The notes under the pieces were generated by a model. That model saw nothing but the letters and a program-made list of their open reading frames with translations, did no database searches and was not told the origin of the DNA. Positions 16,693 to 26,400 of a DNA stretch of 64,000 bases are shown here, piece after piece (the stretch's first letter is position 1; each line of letters begins with the position of its first letter). Made by a program: the position numbers and the translations under genes. Source of the stretch: Chloroflexota bacterium (GTDB taxonomy: Bacteria > Chloroflexota > Anaerolineae > Aggregatilineales > Phototrophicaceae); assembly GCA_026706455.1 (NCBI GenBank), contig JAPOYS010000115.1, forward strand, positions 52,240 through 116,239. The letters are read 5' to 3'.

Positions 16693-17763
16693 ATGTCCAT
16701 TTTTAAGTGGAAGACTGACGAATTCTCCTGGGTCGACTTCACGATCGACGTGCTGCGCGTGCTCATCGTGCTTGGTGTGGTCGTCGGCGCTTGGAACACG
16801 CTGTCCTCAGGTCGTATAAGCTTTGCTCAATGGGTAAACCTCTTCGCCGCCGGCTTGTCGCAGGGCAGCATCTACGCGCTGATCGCCCTCGGTTATACCT
16901 TGGTCTACGGCATCCTGCTGATGATAAACTTCGCTCACGGCGAAGTCTTCATGGCGGGCGCCTTCTCGACCGTATTTCTGGCGGAAGCGCTTAACAGAAC
17001 CGGCTTTCTGAATGAGCAGCCGCTGCTGGCGATTCTGCTGATGATCTTGTTCGCCGGTCTGGTCTCGATGACGGTTGCGATCCTATTGGAACGCGTCGCC
17101 TATAGACCGCTGCGCGGCAGCCCGCGTCTGGTGCCATTGATTACGGCGATCGGGGCGTCCTTCTTTCTGCAATACACCTTTCGCGGTCTGTATGGCTCCG
17201 GCTTCAAAGCCTATCCCCAAGTCAAGATTCTGCAGGGCGTGATCAGCATAGGCGATATCAACATTCCAATCGTGCAGATTTTTGTCTTTTGCTCGGCGCT
17301 GATCCTCATGCTGGGCTTGTATTGGCTGGTCGAGCGAACGCGAATCGGCAAAGCCATGCGCGCCGTCTCGGAGAATAAAGAAGTCGCCCGCCTGATGGGC
17401 ATCGATATCGACTGGGTGATCATGTTCACCTTCGGCGTTGGCGGATTCCTGGCTGGTTCAGCCGGCGTGATCAATGGCATGTTTCGGCCGCAAGGCGTCA
17501 ACTTCTTCATGGGATTCATTCCCGGAATCAAAGCCTTCACAGCCGCCGTTCTAGGAGGCATCGGCAATATTCCCGGCGCCATGCTGGGCGGCTTGTTCCT
17601 CGGCGTGATCGAAGCTATCGGACCGAATCTGGTGCTGGCCGGGCTCGGCATCCCCGGCGCGAATCAACTCAAAGACGTCATCGCATTCACCATGCTGGTT
17701 CTCGTTTTGATCTTTCGTCCGCAGGGCATCCTGGGCGAGCGTCTATCCGAGCAAAAAGCCTAG
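16693..17763 (+). CDS. livH: Branched-chain amino-acid ABC transporter permease LivH
   Basis: A 356-residue inner-membrane permease. The LivH core begins near residue 50 (FAAGLSQGSIYALIALGYTLVYGILLMINFAHGEVFM) and ends with LKDVIAFTMLVLVLIFRPQGILG. The EAA-like cytoplasmic loop is seen in RTRIGKAMRAVSENKEVARLMGIDIDWVI. The first 50 residues, with one extra hydrophobic helix (VLRVLIVLGVVVGAWNTL), are an extension compared with typical 290-300 residue LivH proteins. It pairs with the following LivM, 9 bp downstream. Confidence 0.93.
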   Translation: MSIFKWKTDEFSWVDFTIDVLRVLIVLGVVVGAWNTLSSGRISFAQWVNLFAAGLSQGSIYALIALGYTLVYGILLMINFAHGEVFMAGAFSTVFLAEALNRTGFLNEQPLLAILLMILFAGLVSMTVAILLERVAYRPLRGSPRLVPLITAIGASFFLQYTFRGLYGSGFKAYPQVKILQGVISIGDINIPIVQIFVFCSALILMLGLYWLVERTRIGKAMRAVSENKEVARLMGIDIDWVIMFTFGVGGFLAGSAGVINGMFRPQGVNFFMGFIPGIKAFTAAVLGGIGNIPGAMLGGLFLGVIEAIGPNLVLAGLGIPGANQLKDVIAFTMLVLVLIFRPQGILGERLSEQKA

Positions 17764-17772
17764 GCGGTTGGC

Positions 17773-19647
17773 ATGGACTTGATTTGGACGCAAACCTCGA
17801 GAAGGGTCCTCGTTTACGGGCTGCTTGCCGGCGCCTTCATCTTGTTCATCGGCGCCGTCGGCATGATCGCCGCCTTTCACGAGCGCGAAGTAGTCGACAG
17901 GTTCATCAGCCTGGGTCAACTCATGCTGATGTTGGCGCCCTTTGTCACCGCCTACTATGTCGCCGGACAAGTTGCCGAACGTGACCAAGACAGGCCGCTA
18001 GCGCTGGTCAGTGGCGTTCTCATCGGTCTGTTGACGACCGTGCCGACGGTCATCTTGCTGCTCTTCAACTCGGACCAATATCGCTTCCTCCTTGATCTTA
18101 CGCTGCGCCTCACGCCATTCGTCGCCGCCACAATCACCGCCTGGCGGATGCATCGCGCTGGCGCTGAAGCGCAAACGGCTTTGGGCGCTTGGCTGGCAAT
18201 CGTCCTACTCGTTGGCATCGTCACTTTCTCGTTCGCGCTGATTTTCGAGATCAAAGGCAATCTCCGGTCGGTACTCGTGAACATTAATCGCGAATGGGTG
18301 GCCGTCGTAACCTTTGATAACCGAGGCGACTTGATGCGGGGCTTGGGCGCCTTGGCGCTGGTGTCGACAGTTTCGGGCTTTGCCGGCTCGATCCTGTACT
18401 TGCTGCCGGCTGTTCCGCGTCGAGCGCTGATTTATGGTCTTGGCGTCACCGCGCTTATTGGCGCGTTCGGCGAGACCGCTCGCCTGATCCTGCAGGAGAA
18501 TGTCGACCGGGATACGCTGAGAGAGATTTTCCGCCGCGATACCTTGCGCCAAAACGCCGCGCTTGCTCTCTTCATCATCAGCACGGCGGCCGGCTTCCTG
18601 TGGGCGAGGTATGGCGGGCAGGCGCGCGCGCGATTTGGCAGCTTGGAGAGCGCCCAGCGCCGCGCGATAAACATCATTGGCTTGGTCTTGTTTGTTGTCA
18701 TTATGCTGATGCTGCCCTGGCTGATCGGGCGCACGCTCAGCGATGTGGCGGTGACCATCGGCATCTTCGTCTTGATGGGGCTGGGGCTGAACATCGCCAT
18801 TGGGCTGGCGGGCTTGCTTGATCTCGGCTATTTGACCAATTACGCGGTCGGCGCCTACATCCTGGCGGTGCTCACGTCGATTGGTCCGCTCGGCTTGTTC
18901 AAAGGCACATTCACCTTTTGGATGGTAATTCCGCTCGCTTTGCTGGCGGCCATGTTCGCAGGCTTTGTTTTCGCCGTGCCGGTGCTGCGGATGCGCGGCG
19001 ATTATCTGGCGATCGCGACCTTGGGCTTCGGCGAGATCATCGGCAAGCTGGCGATCTCGGACTGGCTGAAGCCGCTGATCGGCGGCGCGCAGGGCGTGCA
19101 GGCGATCCCGAAACCGATCTTCTTCGGTACTGAGCTGAAGAATCCCGAGCAGCTTTACTATATCGTTCTGGTCGCCAGCCTGGTGACGCTTTTCGTATCG
19201 ATACGCTTGAACAATTCGCGCACGGGCCGACAGTGGATGGCGATCCGCGAAGACGAAGATGTCGCAACGGCGATGGGCATCGATACGGCGCGCGCCAAGC
19301 TGCTGGCTTTCACGCTCAGCGCCGCGACCGGCGGTGTGGCCGGCGCCATATTCGCCGCCAAGGTGGGGACCGTCTTCCCCAATAGCTTCACCGTTTTCAT
19401 CTCGATCAATGTTTTGAGCTTGATCATCGTCGGCGGCATCGCCAGCAATCCCGGCATTGTCGTCGGCGCTATCGTACTGATTGGCATGCCCGAGCTGCTG
19501 CGAGAATTCTCCGAGTTCCGCTTCCTGCTCTACGGCGCTTTGCTCATCCTGATGATGATCAAACGTCCACAGGGCTTGATCCCCTCCAAGATTGTGACGC
19601 ACGAAACCCGGTCGGGCGTCAAGCCCAAGCTGGCGACTGCCGAATAG
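17773..19647 (+). CDS. livM: Branched-chain amino-acid ABC transporter permease LivM with large N-terminal membrane extension
   Basis: A 624-residue permease. The LivM core starts near residue 300 (INIIGLVLFVVIMLMLPWLIG, GLGLNIAIGLAGLLDLGYLTNYAVGAYILA) and includes RTGRQWMAIREDEDVATAMGIDTARAKLLAF, the loop that contacts the ATPases. The first 300 residues form six or more additional hydrophobic segments (e.g. VYGLLAGAFILFIGAVGMIAAF) that are absent from the usual 320-430 residue LivM. Both regions are one continuous frame with no sign of frameshift. The extension may be a sensor or accessory domain; its role is unknown. Confidence 0.9.
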   Translation: MDLIWTQTSRRVLVYGLLAGAFILFIGAVGMIAAFHEREVVDRFISLGQLMLMLAPFVTAYYVAGQVAERDQDRPLALVSGVLIGLLTTVPTVILLLFNSDQYRFLLDLTLRLTPFVAATITAWRMHRAGAEAQTALGAWLAIVLLVGIVTFSFALIFEIKGNLRSVLVNINREWVAVVTFDNRGDLMRGLGALALVSTVSGFAGSILYLLPAVPRRALIYGLGVTALIGAFGETARLILQENVDRDTLREIFRRDTLRQNAALALFIISTAAGFLWARYGGQARARFGSLESAQRRAINIIGLVLFVVIMLMLPWLIGRTLSDVAVTIGIFVLMGLGLNIAIGLAGLLDLGYLTNYAVGAYILAVLTSIGPLGLFKGTFTFWMVIPLALLAAMFAGFVFAVPVLRMRGDYLAIATLGFGEIIGKLAISDWLKPLIGGAQGVQAIPKPIFFGTELKNPEQLYYIVLVASLVTLFVSIRLNNSRTGRQWMAIREDEDVATAMGIDTARAKLLAFTLSAATGGVAGAIFAAKVGTVFPNSFTVFISINVLSLIIVGGIASNPGIVVGAIVLIGMPELLREFSEFRFLLYGALLILMMIKRPQGLIPSKIVTHETRSGVKPKLATAE

Positions 19648-19668
19648 CGCGCGAGGACGGAAGCGATC

Positions 19669-20478
19669 ATGGCGCGAAAGGGCAAAGTCGGGGAGACGCG
19701 CATCCTGGAATCCGTAGGGATGACCAAACGCTTCGAGGGCTTGGTGGCGGTCGACAGCCTTGATTTCCATATTCCGGACGGCGCGATCGCCAGCATTATC
19801 GGACCCAACGGCGCCGGCAAAACCACATTCTTCAACTGCATAACGGGCTTCTACGAGATAGACGAAGGCGAGATTCTCTTCGATGGCGCGCGCATCAATG
19901 GCCGATCTCCGGACCAGATCGCGCGAGCCGGCATCTCGCGCACCTATCAGAATATCCGGCTCTTCAACAATATGTCAGCGATTGAGAACATCATGGTCGG
20001 CCAAGAGCCTCATCTGAAGTCGAGTTGGATCGGCGCGATTTTCGGCTCGCCATCAACGCGGCAGGAAGACGCGTTAACGGAAGAGCGCGCGAGCGAACTA
20101 CTGCATTTCGTTGGGCTCGAAGGCAAAGGCGACATGCTGTCGAAGAATTTGTCTTACGGCGACCAGCGGCGCCTGGAGATCGGCCGCGCGCTGGCCAGCC
20201 AGCCGAAGCTCATCCTGCTGGACGAACCGACAGCCGGCATGAATCCACGGGAAACGATCGAGACGACCGCGTTCATCCGCCGCCTTCGCGATGAGATCGG
20301 GATCACCATCGTCTTGATTGAGCATGACATGCGCGTCGTTATGGATATATCGGAACATATCACCGTGCTGGATTACGGGCGCAAAATAGCCGAAGGCTTG
20401 CCCGCCGACATTCAGACAAATCTCGATGTGATTGAAGCCTACCTGGGGCGCGGCGCGGCCGCCTCACTCGAAAACTAG
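19669..20478 (+). CDS. livG: Branched-chain amino-acid ABC transporter ATP-binding protein LivG
   Basis: A 269-residue ABC ATPase: Walker A GPNGAGKTT, signature LSYGDQRRLEIGRAL, Walker B LILLDEPTAGMNP, and switch His in LIEHDM. The family-typical insert MVGQEPHLKSSWIGAIFGSPSTR after the Q-loop and the C-terminal IAEGLPADIQTNLDVIEAYLG support LivG. It energises uptake by the LivHM channel together with LivF. Confidence 0.94.
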   Translation: MARKGKVGETRILESVGMTKRFEGLVAVDSLDFHIPDGAIASIIGPNGAGKTTFFNCITGFYEIDEGEILFDGARINGRSPDQIARAGISRTYQNIRLFNNMSAIENIMVGQEPHLKSSWIGAIFGSPSTRQEDALTEERASELLHFVGLEGKGDMLSKNLSYGDQRRLEIGRALASQPKLILLDEPTAGMNPRETIETTAFIRRLRDEIGITIVLIEHDMRVVMDISEHITVLDYGRKIAEGLPADIQTNLDVIEAYLGRGAAASLEN

Positions 20479-20497
20479 ACGAACACGGATTGCGCGC

Positions 20498-21208
20498 ATG
20501 GCGCTGCTTGAAGTCAAAGACATTCACACCTATTACGGCAACATCCACGCGCTGAAAGGCGTCTCGTTTGAAGTGGATACCGGCGAGATCATTGCGCTTA
20601 TCGGCTCGAACGGCGCCGGCAAAACGACAACGTTGCGCACGATCTCCGGCTTGATGGAGCCGCGCGAAGGCGCCGTCTATTATGATGGCGACGATATCTC
20701 CAATACACGGGCTGACCTGCTCGTATCAAGAGGCATCTCAATGGTGCCGGAGGGACGCGGCGTTTTTGCCAAACTCACGGTGGAAGAGAACCTCGATATG
20801 GGCGCCTACGTACGCCGCGACGGAGATATCAAAGAGGATTTCAAGAGCGCCTATTCGCTCTTTCCGCGCCTCGAAGAACGGAAGAAACAGTTTGCCGGCA
20901 CCCTCAGCGGCGGCGAGCAGCAAATGCTGGCGATCGCGCGCGCCTTGATGTCCAAGCCTCGCCTGCTCCTGCTGGACGAGCCGTCAATGGGATTGGCGCC
21001 GGTGCTGGTCGATGGCGTCTTCGACACGGTCCAGCGCATCGCCAATGAAGGCGTCACCATCTTGCTGGTGGAGCAGAACGCGCACATGGCGCTGCAGATC
21101 GCCGACCGCGGTTACGTGCTGCAAAGCGGCGAAGTCGCCATCAGCGATACGGCGAGCAACCTGCAGCAGAATGAAACCGTGCAAAAGACCTACCTGGGCA
21201 TTGACTAG
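20498..21208 (+). CDS. livF: Branched-chain amino-acid ABC transporter ATP-binding protein LivF
   Basis: A 236-residue ABC ATPase: Walker A GSNGAGKTT, signature LSGGEQQMLAIARAL, Walker B LLLLDEPSMGLAP and VEQNAHMALQIADRGYVLQSG, a hallmark of LivF. The ATG at 20498 (MALLEVKDIHTYYG) was chosen over an in-frame extension from 20432 that overlaps livG. It is the last gene of the transporter operon. Confidence 0.94.
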   Translation: MALLEVKDIHTYYGNIHALKGVSFEVDTGEIIALIGSNGAGKTTTLRTISGLMEPREGAVYYDGDDISNTRADLLVSRGISMVPEGRGVFAKLTVEENLDMGAYVRRDGDIKEDFKSAYSLFPRLEERKKQFAGTLSGGEQQMLAIARALMSKPRLLLLDEPSMGLAPVLVDGVFDTVQRIANEGVTILLVEQNAHMALQIADRGYVLQSGEVAISDTASNLQQNETVQKTYLGID

Positions 21209-21213
21209 CGCTC

Positions 21214-22359
21214 GTGTCCTCGTCTTCGCTTCAACCTTCCACCCAAAAGAAACTGGCGTCGCTATCGACTTCAACCCTAAGCAAATTGGCCAGAGCGGCG
21301 ACTGGCGACGGCGGGCTGGATGTCGCTTCTTGGGATTACGAGACGGTTCAGGGCGGCTTTGGCAGCGCTGTCGGCGGCACCGGGCTTTTCCGATTTCGAT
21401 TGCGCTCAGTAGCTGGCGAGACCTGCTCGCTCATTCTAAAGATCCTCTATGAACGAAAAGGCGAAGACCCGGGCTCGCCCTATTTTTGGAAGCGCGAGTA
21501 CGAAATCTACCGCTCAGGATTACTCAAGAGCTTGCCCGCCGACACATTCGTCGCGCCGCAAATCTTCGCAACCGAGGACTTCGGAGACAGTTGCTGGATC
21601 TGGATGGAGGACATTAAAGACAGCAAGAGCGATTGGACGCTTTCAGATTTCCATGACATCGCCCTGCGTCTGGGGCGCTTCAACGGCGCCTGGCTGGAAG
21701 ACGCCTCCCCGCCGAGCCCTGTCTGGCTTTGCCGCGACTGGCACAGCGCCATCGTGCCTGGGCTGGTCGACTCATTCGCAAATCTGGATCGTCTGCTTGA
21801 ATCGCCATTGGCGCGGGCCGCCCTGCCAATCGAAGCGAAAGATGAGATCAGCGCGATCTGGAACGACCGCGGGATGTTCCAAGCCGCCCTGGCGGAACTG
21901 CCGCGCACGCTCTGTCATACCGATGCCTTCCGCCGCAATGTCATGCACCGCGATGACGATGTTATCCTGCTGGATTGGGCGCTGGCCTCGATAGGGCGCA
22001 TTGGCGAGGACCTGGTGTGTTTGGTGGCGGTAAGCCTGTTTTACGACCGGTTTTCAGCGAGCTATGCGCAACAGCTAGACGAGACCGCCTTTACGGGGTA
22101 TATCGCCGGTCTGCGCCAAGCTGGCTGGCGCGGCGACTCCAAACTCGCGCGGATCGGCTTCACCTGCGGCATGGTATTGCGCGGGCTGGCGGGCGTCAAA
22201 CAAGATCTCGAAATGCTGCGCGATCCGGCCGAACACCAGCGCCTGCAAGAAACGCATCACAACTTGAGCTTGCCAGAAATCGCCCGCTTCTTCGCTGATG
22301 TACGACGCTTCCGGCTGATACGAATGGCGCGCGAAGCTAGGGACCTGCTTTCTGGCTAG
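21214..22359 (+). CDS. Aminoglycoside phosphotransferase-like kinase
   Basis: A 381-residue protein of the APH/choline-kinase-like fold. The catalytic loop reads LCHTDAFRRNVM (His-Thr-Asp with Asn five residues on) and is followed by the metal-binding segment VILLDWALASIG. Residues 90-140 hold the ATP-site strand (CSLILKILYERKGEDPG, with a Lys suited to phosphate binding). The substrate is unknown; related proteins phosphorylate small alcohols or ecdysteroids. It starts with GTG only 5 bp after livF and may be co-transcribed. Its 3' end overlaps the convergent exporter gene by 23 bp. Confidence 0.72.
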   Translation: MSSSSLQPSTQKKLASLSTSTLSKLARAATGDGGLDVASWDYETVQGGFGSAVGGTGLFRFRLRSVAGETCSLILKILYERKGEDPGSPYFWKREYEIYRSGLLKSLPADTFVAPQIFATEDFGDSCWIWMEDIKDSKSDWTLSDFHDIALRLGRFNGAWLEDASPPSPVWLCRDWHSAIVPGLVDSFANLDRLLESPLARAALPIEAKDEISAIWNDRGMFQAALAELPRTLCHTDAFRRNVMHRDDDVILLDWALASIGRIGEDLVCLVAVSLFYDRFSASYAQQLDETAFTGYIAGLRQAGWRGDSKLARIGFTCGMVLRGLAGVKQDLEMLRDPAEHQRLQETHHNLSLPEIARFFADVRRFRLIRMAREARDLLSG

Positions 22360-23257
22360 GCGCCTCGACCCCCGGCAGGCGCGCAAGCGAAAGCAGAAGC
22401 GCCGCTATAATCAACCCGCCGCCCAACCAGAGATTGATTGTCATCTCCTGCCCGAGAATGCTCGTCGCCAGAATAGCGCCCGCGAGCGGCTGGGCGAAGA
22501 AACACAGCGACGCCAGCATCGCCGGCAGCAGGCTGAAGGCTCGATTCCACAACAGCAGGCCGAAGGCGGTAGAAGCCAAACCGAGATAAAGCACAGCAAG
22601 GACGATACCTGTGTCCACAGCTCCAATGGGTCGTTGCGACAATTCGACCAGGCTGGCCGGAATGCTGAGCAGAAGCCCGCCAAACAAGGCGTAGACGGTC
22701 ACAGTCAGCGATGGCAAGGAATGACGAATCGTGACGCGGCGCACCAAAACCGAGTAGAGACCCCAGGTCAAGGCTGAAACCGCCAGGAAAGCGTCCCCAA
22801 CAAAAGTGTCCGAGCCGAAGTCGGCCGCGGTTGGATCCACGATGACGAGCACGCCGGCGGTGGCCAGCCCCACGCTCGCCAAGCGGCGGAAGGTCAGCTT
22901 TTCGTTGAGCAGAATCAAAGCAAAGAGGACGACGAAAGCCGGCGACGCGCCGGTTACTATGGCGCCGTTCACCGCCGTTGAGAGATCGGTGCCGACAAAC
23001 TGCGTACCTAAGCTGAGGCCGAGACCGAGCGCGCCGACGCTGAGCAGCGAAAGTTTCGTCCTGCCATCCGGCGGCGCAAAGCCGCGCGCCCTTTCGATCG
23101 GGACCAGTACAGCCAAACCCAAGAGAATCCGCAGCGCCAACAGGGTGAATGGCGGCACGACCGGCAGCGTCACATCCGACACGACATACATTCCGCCCCA
23201 GATGGTCGCCGCTGTGATGCCGTAGACGGCGCCGCGCCAGAGACCCGCTCTCGACAT
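22337..23257 (-). CDS. EamA/DMT-family transporter
   Basis: A 306-residue inner-membrane protein with ten predicted helices made of two EamA repeats: the first begins GITAATIWGGMYVVSDVTLPVVPPF, the second near FLAVSALTWGLYSVLVRR. The drug/metabolite transporter superfamily exports amino acids or other small metabolites; the substrate cannot be read from sequence. Start ATG at 23257. Confidence 0.88.
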   Translation of the reverse strand: MSRAGLWRGAVYGITAATIWGGMYVVSDVTLPVVPPFTLLALRILLGLAVLVPIERARGFAPPDGRTKLSLLSVGALGLGLSLGTQFVGTDLSTAVNGAIVTGASPAFVVLFALILLNEKLTFRRLASVGLATAGVLVIVDPTAADFGSDTFVGDAFLAVSALTWGLYSVLVRRVTIRHSLPSLTVTVYALFGGLLLSIPASLVELSQRPIGAVDTGIVLAVLYLGLASTAFGLLLWNRAFSLLPAMLASLCFFAQPLAGAILATSILGQEMTINLWLGGGLIIAALLLSLARLPGVEAPSQKAGP

Positions 23258-23388
23258 TGTGCTGTAGCCCAGATGCCTGCGCTTGAAGCGTTTATCTTAG
23301 CCGATGCGGCATTGCTAGGACAGCCTGGCTCGCCGGATGGTAATTCGGATTTGAGCGCATATTCGACATCAAGCCAGCGAGCCAAGAG

Positions 23389-23394
23389 TATAAT
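23389..23394 (+). promoter_or_regulatory. Candidate -10 box of the TIR/NACHT cluster
   Basis: A perfect TATAAT lies 55 bp upstream of the proposed TTG start of the TIR-HEAT gene, in the gap after the divergent EamA gene. No convincing -35 hexamer is found at normal spacing. If used, the leader would be about 48 nt. Confidence 0.4.
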
Positions 23395-23448
23395 TAGAAT
23401 TGTCAATGCGATACGCGCGGCGCGAGGGGTTCTGTCATCAACGAGAGC

Positions 23449-26400
23449 TTGATTTTCGTTTCCTACCATAACATTGACATTGCCTACGCCTTTCAGCTTT
23501 CAAACCTGTTGATTCGCTTCTATCGCAAGGTCTGGCTCGATCGCCTCGAAATCGATCTGAATGAAGACTGGAAGGCCAAGACGCGCGAGGCGAGAGCGCG
23601 GGCCACGCATGTCATCGTTGTAGTGACTGATGAGTACTTGAACACGCCCTACTGTCGAAACGAGTTCGAGTATTTTCGGAATCGCGGCCTGGCGCTAACC
23701 GCTGTCATCCCGCGCGACTTCTCGACTGAGATGATTGCCAGCTTCACCTTCAGCGATTGGATTGACTTTCGCCGCCGGTTTGACGATCCCAACGATGTGA
23801 GCGTCGAGAATCTCTTGAGCCAGCTCCCGCAATCGGACGCGGTGGAAAAGACGGGCGAACGCCTCGACTACCTTCGCGGTCTTGTTCAAGATTTCGAGCT
23901 GGCTCTGGCCAAGATGCCGACCTCGTGGGCATCCCTGCGCAACAGCGCCGAGGCGGGCGCCGACGCAACGCGACCACGAATGGTTCAGCCGAGCATGCAG
24001 TGGCAGTTCACCGCTCACAAAGTGGGCAATTCGCTGCCAGCCGATAACTTGCTCTCATGGGCGCGGGACGAGCCCCAGTTCCTCATTCGCGGCGAAGCAG
24101 GCAGCGGCAAAACGTATTTCGCGCGGCTGCTGGCGCTGCAACAGGCGCATGCCGCCATGCGCGATGACGGCGAAGCGCTGCCCATCTGGCTCGATCTGGC
24201 GCTTTGGGATCATGACCAGCGCGACTTCGACGGTTTCATCGAGTCGCAATGGCCGCTGCTCACACATTGGCGGCATTGGCTGGATCAACAGCCGACGTAC
24301 TTCGTGCTGGACAACTTTAGCGATTTCGCCAGCACCCGTCCGGCGCAGGTCCCCGAGTTGAATCAGTGGATCGACGCCAGTCCTGAACATCGGTTTGCCG
24401 TCGTGTCAGGCGCGGCGGAAGGTCTCGAATCCAAGCTGCCGGCAATCGAGATAAACCGCACAACCCCGGCGCTGGCTCTCAACTTCGCGAGCGCTTACCT
24501 TACCCTAGATCAACAAACCAGCTTTCGCCAGATTCTGCAGCAGAAGAGCGCCTTGATCGAGAACGGGCGGATCGACAATCTGTCGATCGGTGTAGAGCTT
24601 TTGTCGGCCGACCGGGCTTTGGCATTTAACGAGTGGCACAAGAATCCGCTGCCAGCCTTGATTGCGCTGCGGAGTAAGCTATTGCCCGCTGAAGACGGCG
24701 GCTTGGACGAAAAGCAGATCCTGACCGATCTGCAGATGCTCGCGTGGTCGATCACGCTGCAAGACAATCGCCGATTTCTGCGGCGCGATTCAGCACTCAC
24801 TCAGTCGCTTGACCCGCGCGTGATCGATCGCGCGCTCGATCTCGGCTTGCTCGAAGAGCGCGGCGCGCTGCTGCGCTTTCAATCGGAATTGATCCAACTC
24901 TTCCTGGCGGCGGAGGCGCTCAAGAAAGACGGATTGGGCAAGTATCTGACGCGCCCGTCATTCGCCGCGGGCCGCGGGCGCATCCCCGGAAAATGGGACC
25001 AGTTGGCGCTCGTGTTGGTCAGCGGTCTAGCCGAAGAGACTCGGTCGCGCGTCATTGAGCAGATCGCGGAGATTGACCCATTTCTGGCCGCCATGTGCTT
25101 ACAACGGCATCCGGAGCATTATGGCGAATTAAAGGAGCCGGTGATAACAGAATTGACGCAGCTCTGCGCGCAGAATCCGGTAGCCCAGAGCGCGTTTCGG
25201 TCAAGCGTCGGGGGCTTGCCGCAGGCGGAGCAGACAGCCGAACTTTTGATCCAGCAGCTGGGCCGCTTTGGCAACGCGCAACAGTTGTGGCTCTGGCACG
25301 AGATACGCGCCCTGCCGCTGGAATTGCCGCTCGATTTTATACAAGTGATAGAAGACCTTGACCGCGATTCGCGCGAGCCAGTGACTGAAGGACTTGCGCC
25401 CAATAGCTTGTCCAGTTCGCTTGCCTACCTTGCAAAGCTTTCAACTCACGAAGATCGGCGCATGCGCCAGAATGCTATCTGGATGCTCGGCGAGATCAAG
25501 TATCTGCCGACAGCCATTCTGCTGCTTGACCAACTCGAGAATGGCGAAGCCGACGATCAAGGCGAAGTCGTCCTGGCTTTGATGAAGTTCGCTTATTCTG
25601 ACTTGTTGGCACGCGTCTTGCGCTGGTCGCTGGCGAATCCGGGTCAGCGGCAAGCCGTAATCGGGGCGCTTGCCAAAAGAAAACGGGGCGTGACGAGCAG
25701 GCTGCTGTCGCTGGCGCACGAGCGGCGGCTTACGCTGAATCCCGAATTCTATGACGTGGTGGTTAACACCGAGGAAACGGACATCGCCATCGGGCTGGCG
25801 CAGATCGCGGCCGAAGCGGTTAATTTGCCAGCCGCGGTCGAGACGGCGATTCACACAAGTTCAAAGGCCGACAGCTTGCGCGCGCGCATTGCCCGCTGCA
25901 TCAAGCATTTGCCCAACCGAGAGGCGTTTCAGCAACTGCTGCCAGCAATCAGCGACGTATTGAGGGATCCGCCCGAGCCAACGATATTCGCCGGCAGCAA
26001 GATCGAAGCGCTTGTTTACGGACAGCCGCTATTTGATGACGTGAGCGCCCAGGCCGAGTCGGCGGGGTCAAGCGCGCTACCGGCGGAGTTGAAACAGCAA
26101 TTGCGCGACCGAGATCCGCGCCAGCGGCAGCTCGCGCTGAAGCAAGTGACGGAATACGCGGCCATCGACGCTTTACCCCCTCTATTGGAGGCTGCGCGCG
26201 ATGAGAACTCCGTCGTTCGGATCGCCGCTTATGAATCGTTGGCTCGCTTTGAGAGTGAGGTCAGCGCGCGGCAGGCGGTGAGCGTGGCTCTGTCCGATGC
26301 CGATCTCGCGGTAGTCGCAGCCGCCACCGATCTCCTCAAAGCCATGCCGGGCGCGGCTTGCGACGCCCTCATCGAACTATTGGACAGCGAGAATCCGGCG

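Noticed and set aside
18205..19770. 521-codon open frame antisense to livM
   Set aside because: Its translation is rich in Arg, Gln, His and Asp with no domain; it is the reverse-strand shadow of a clear permease gene.
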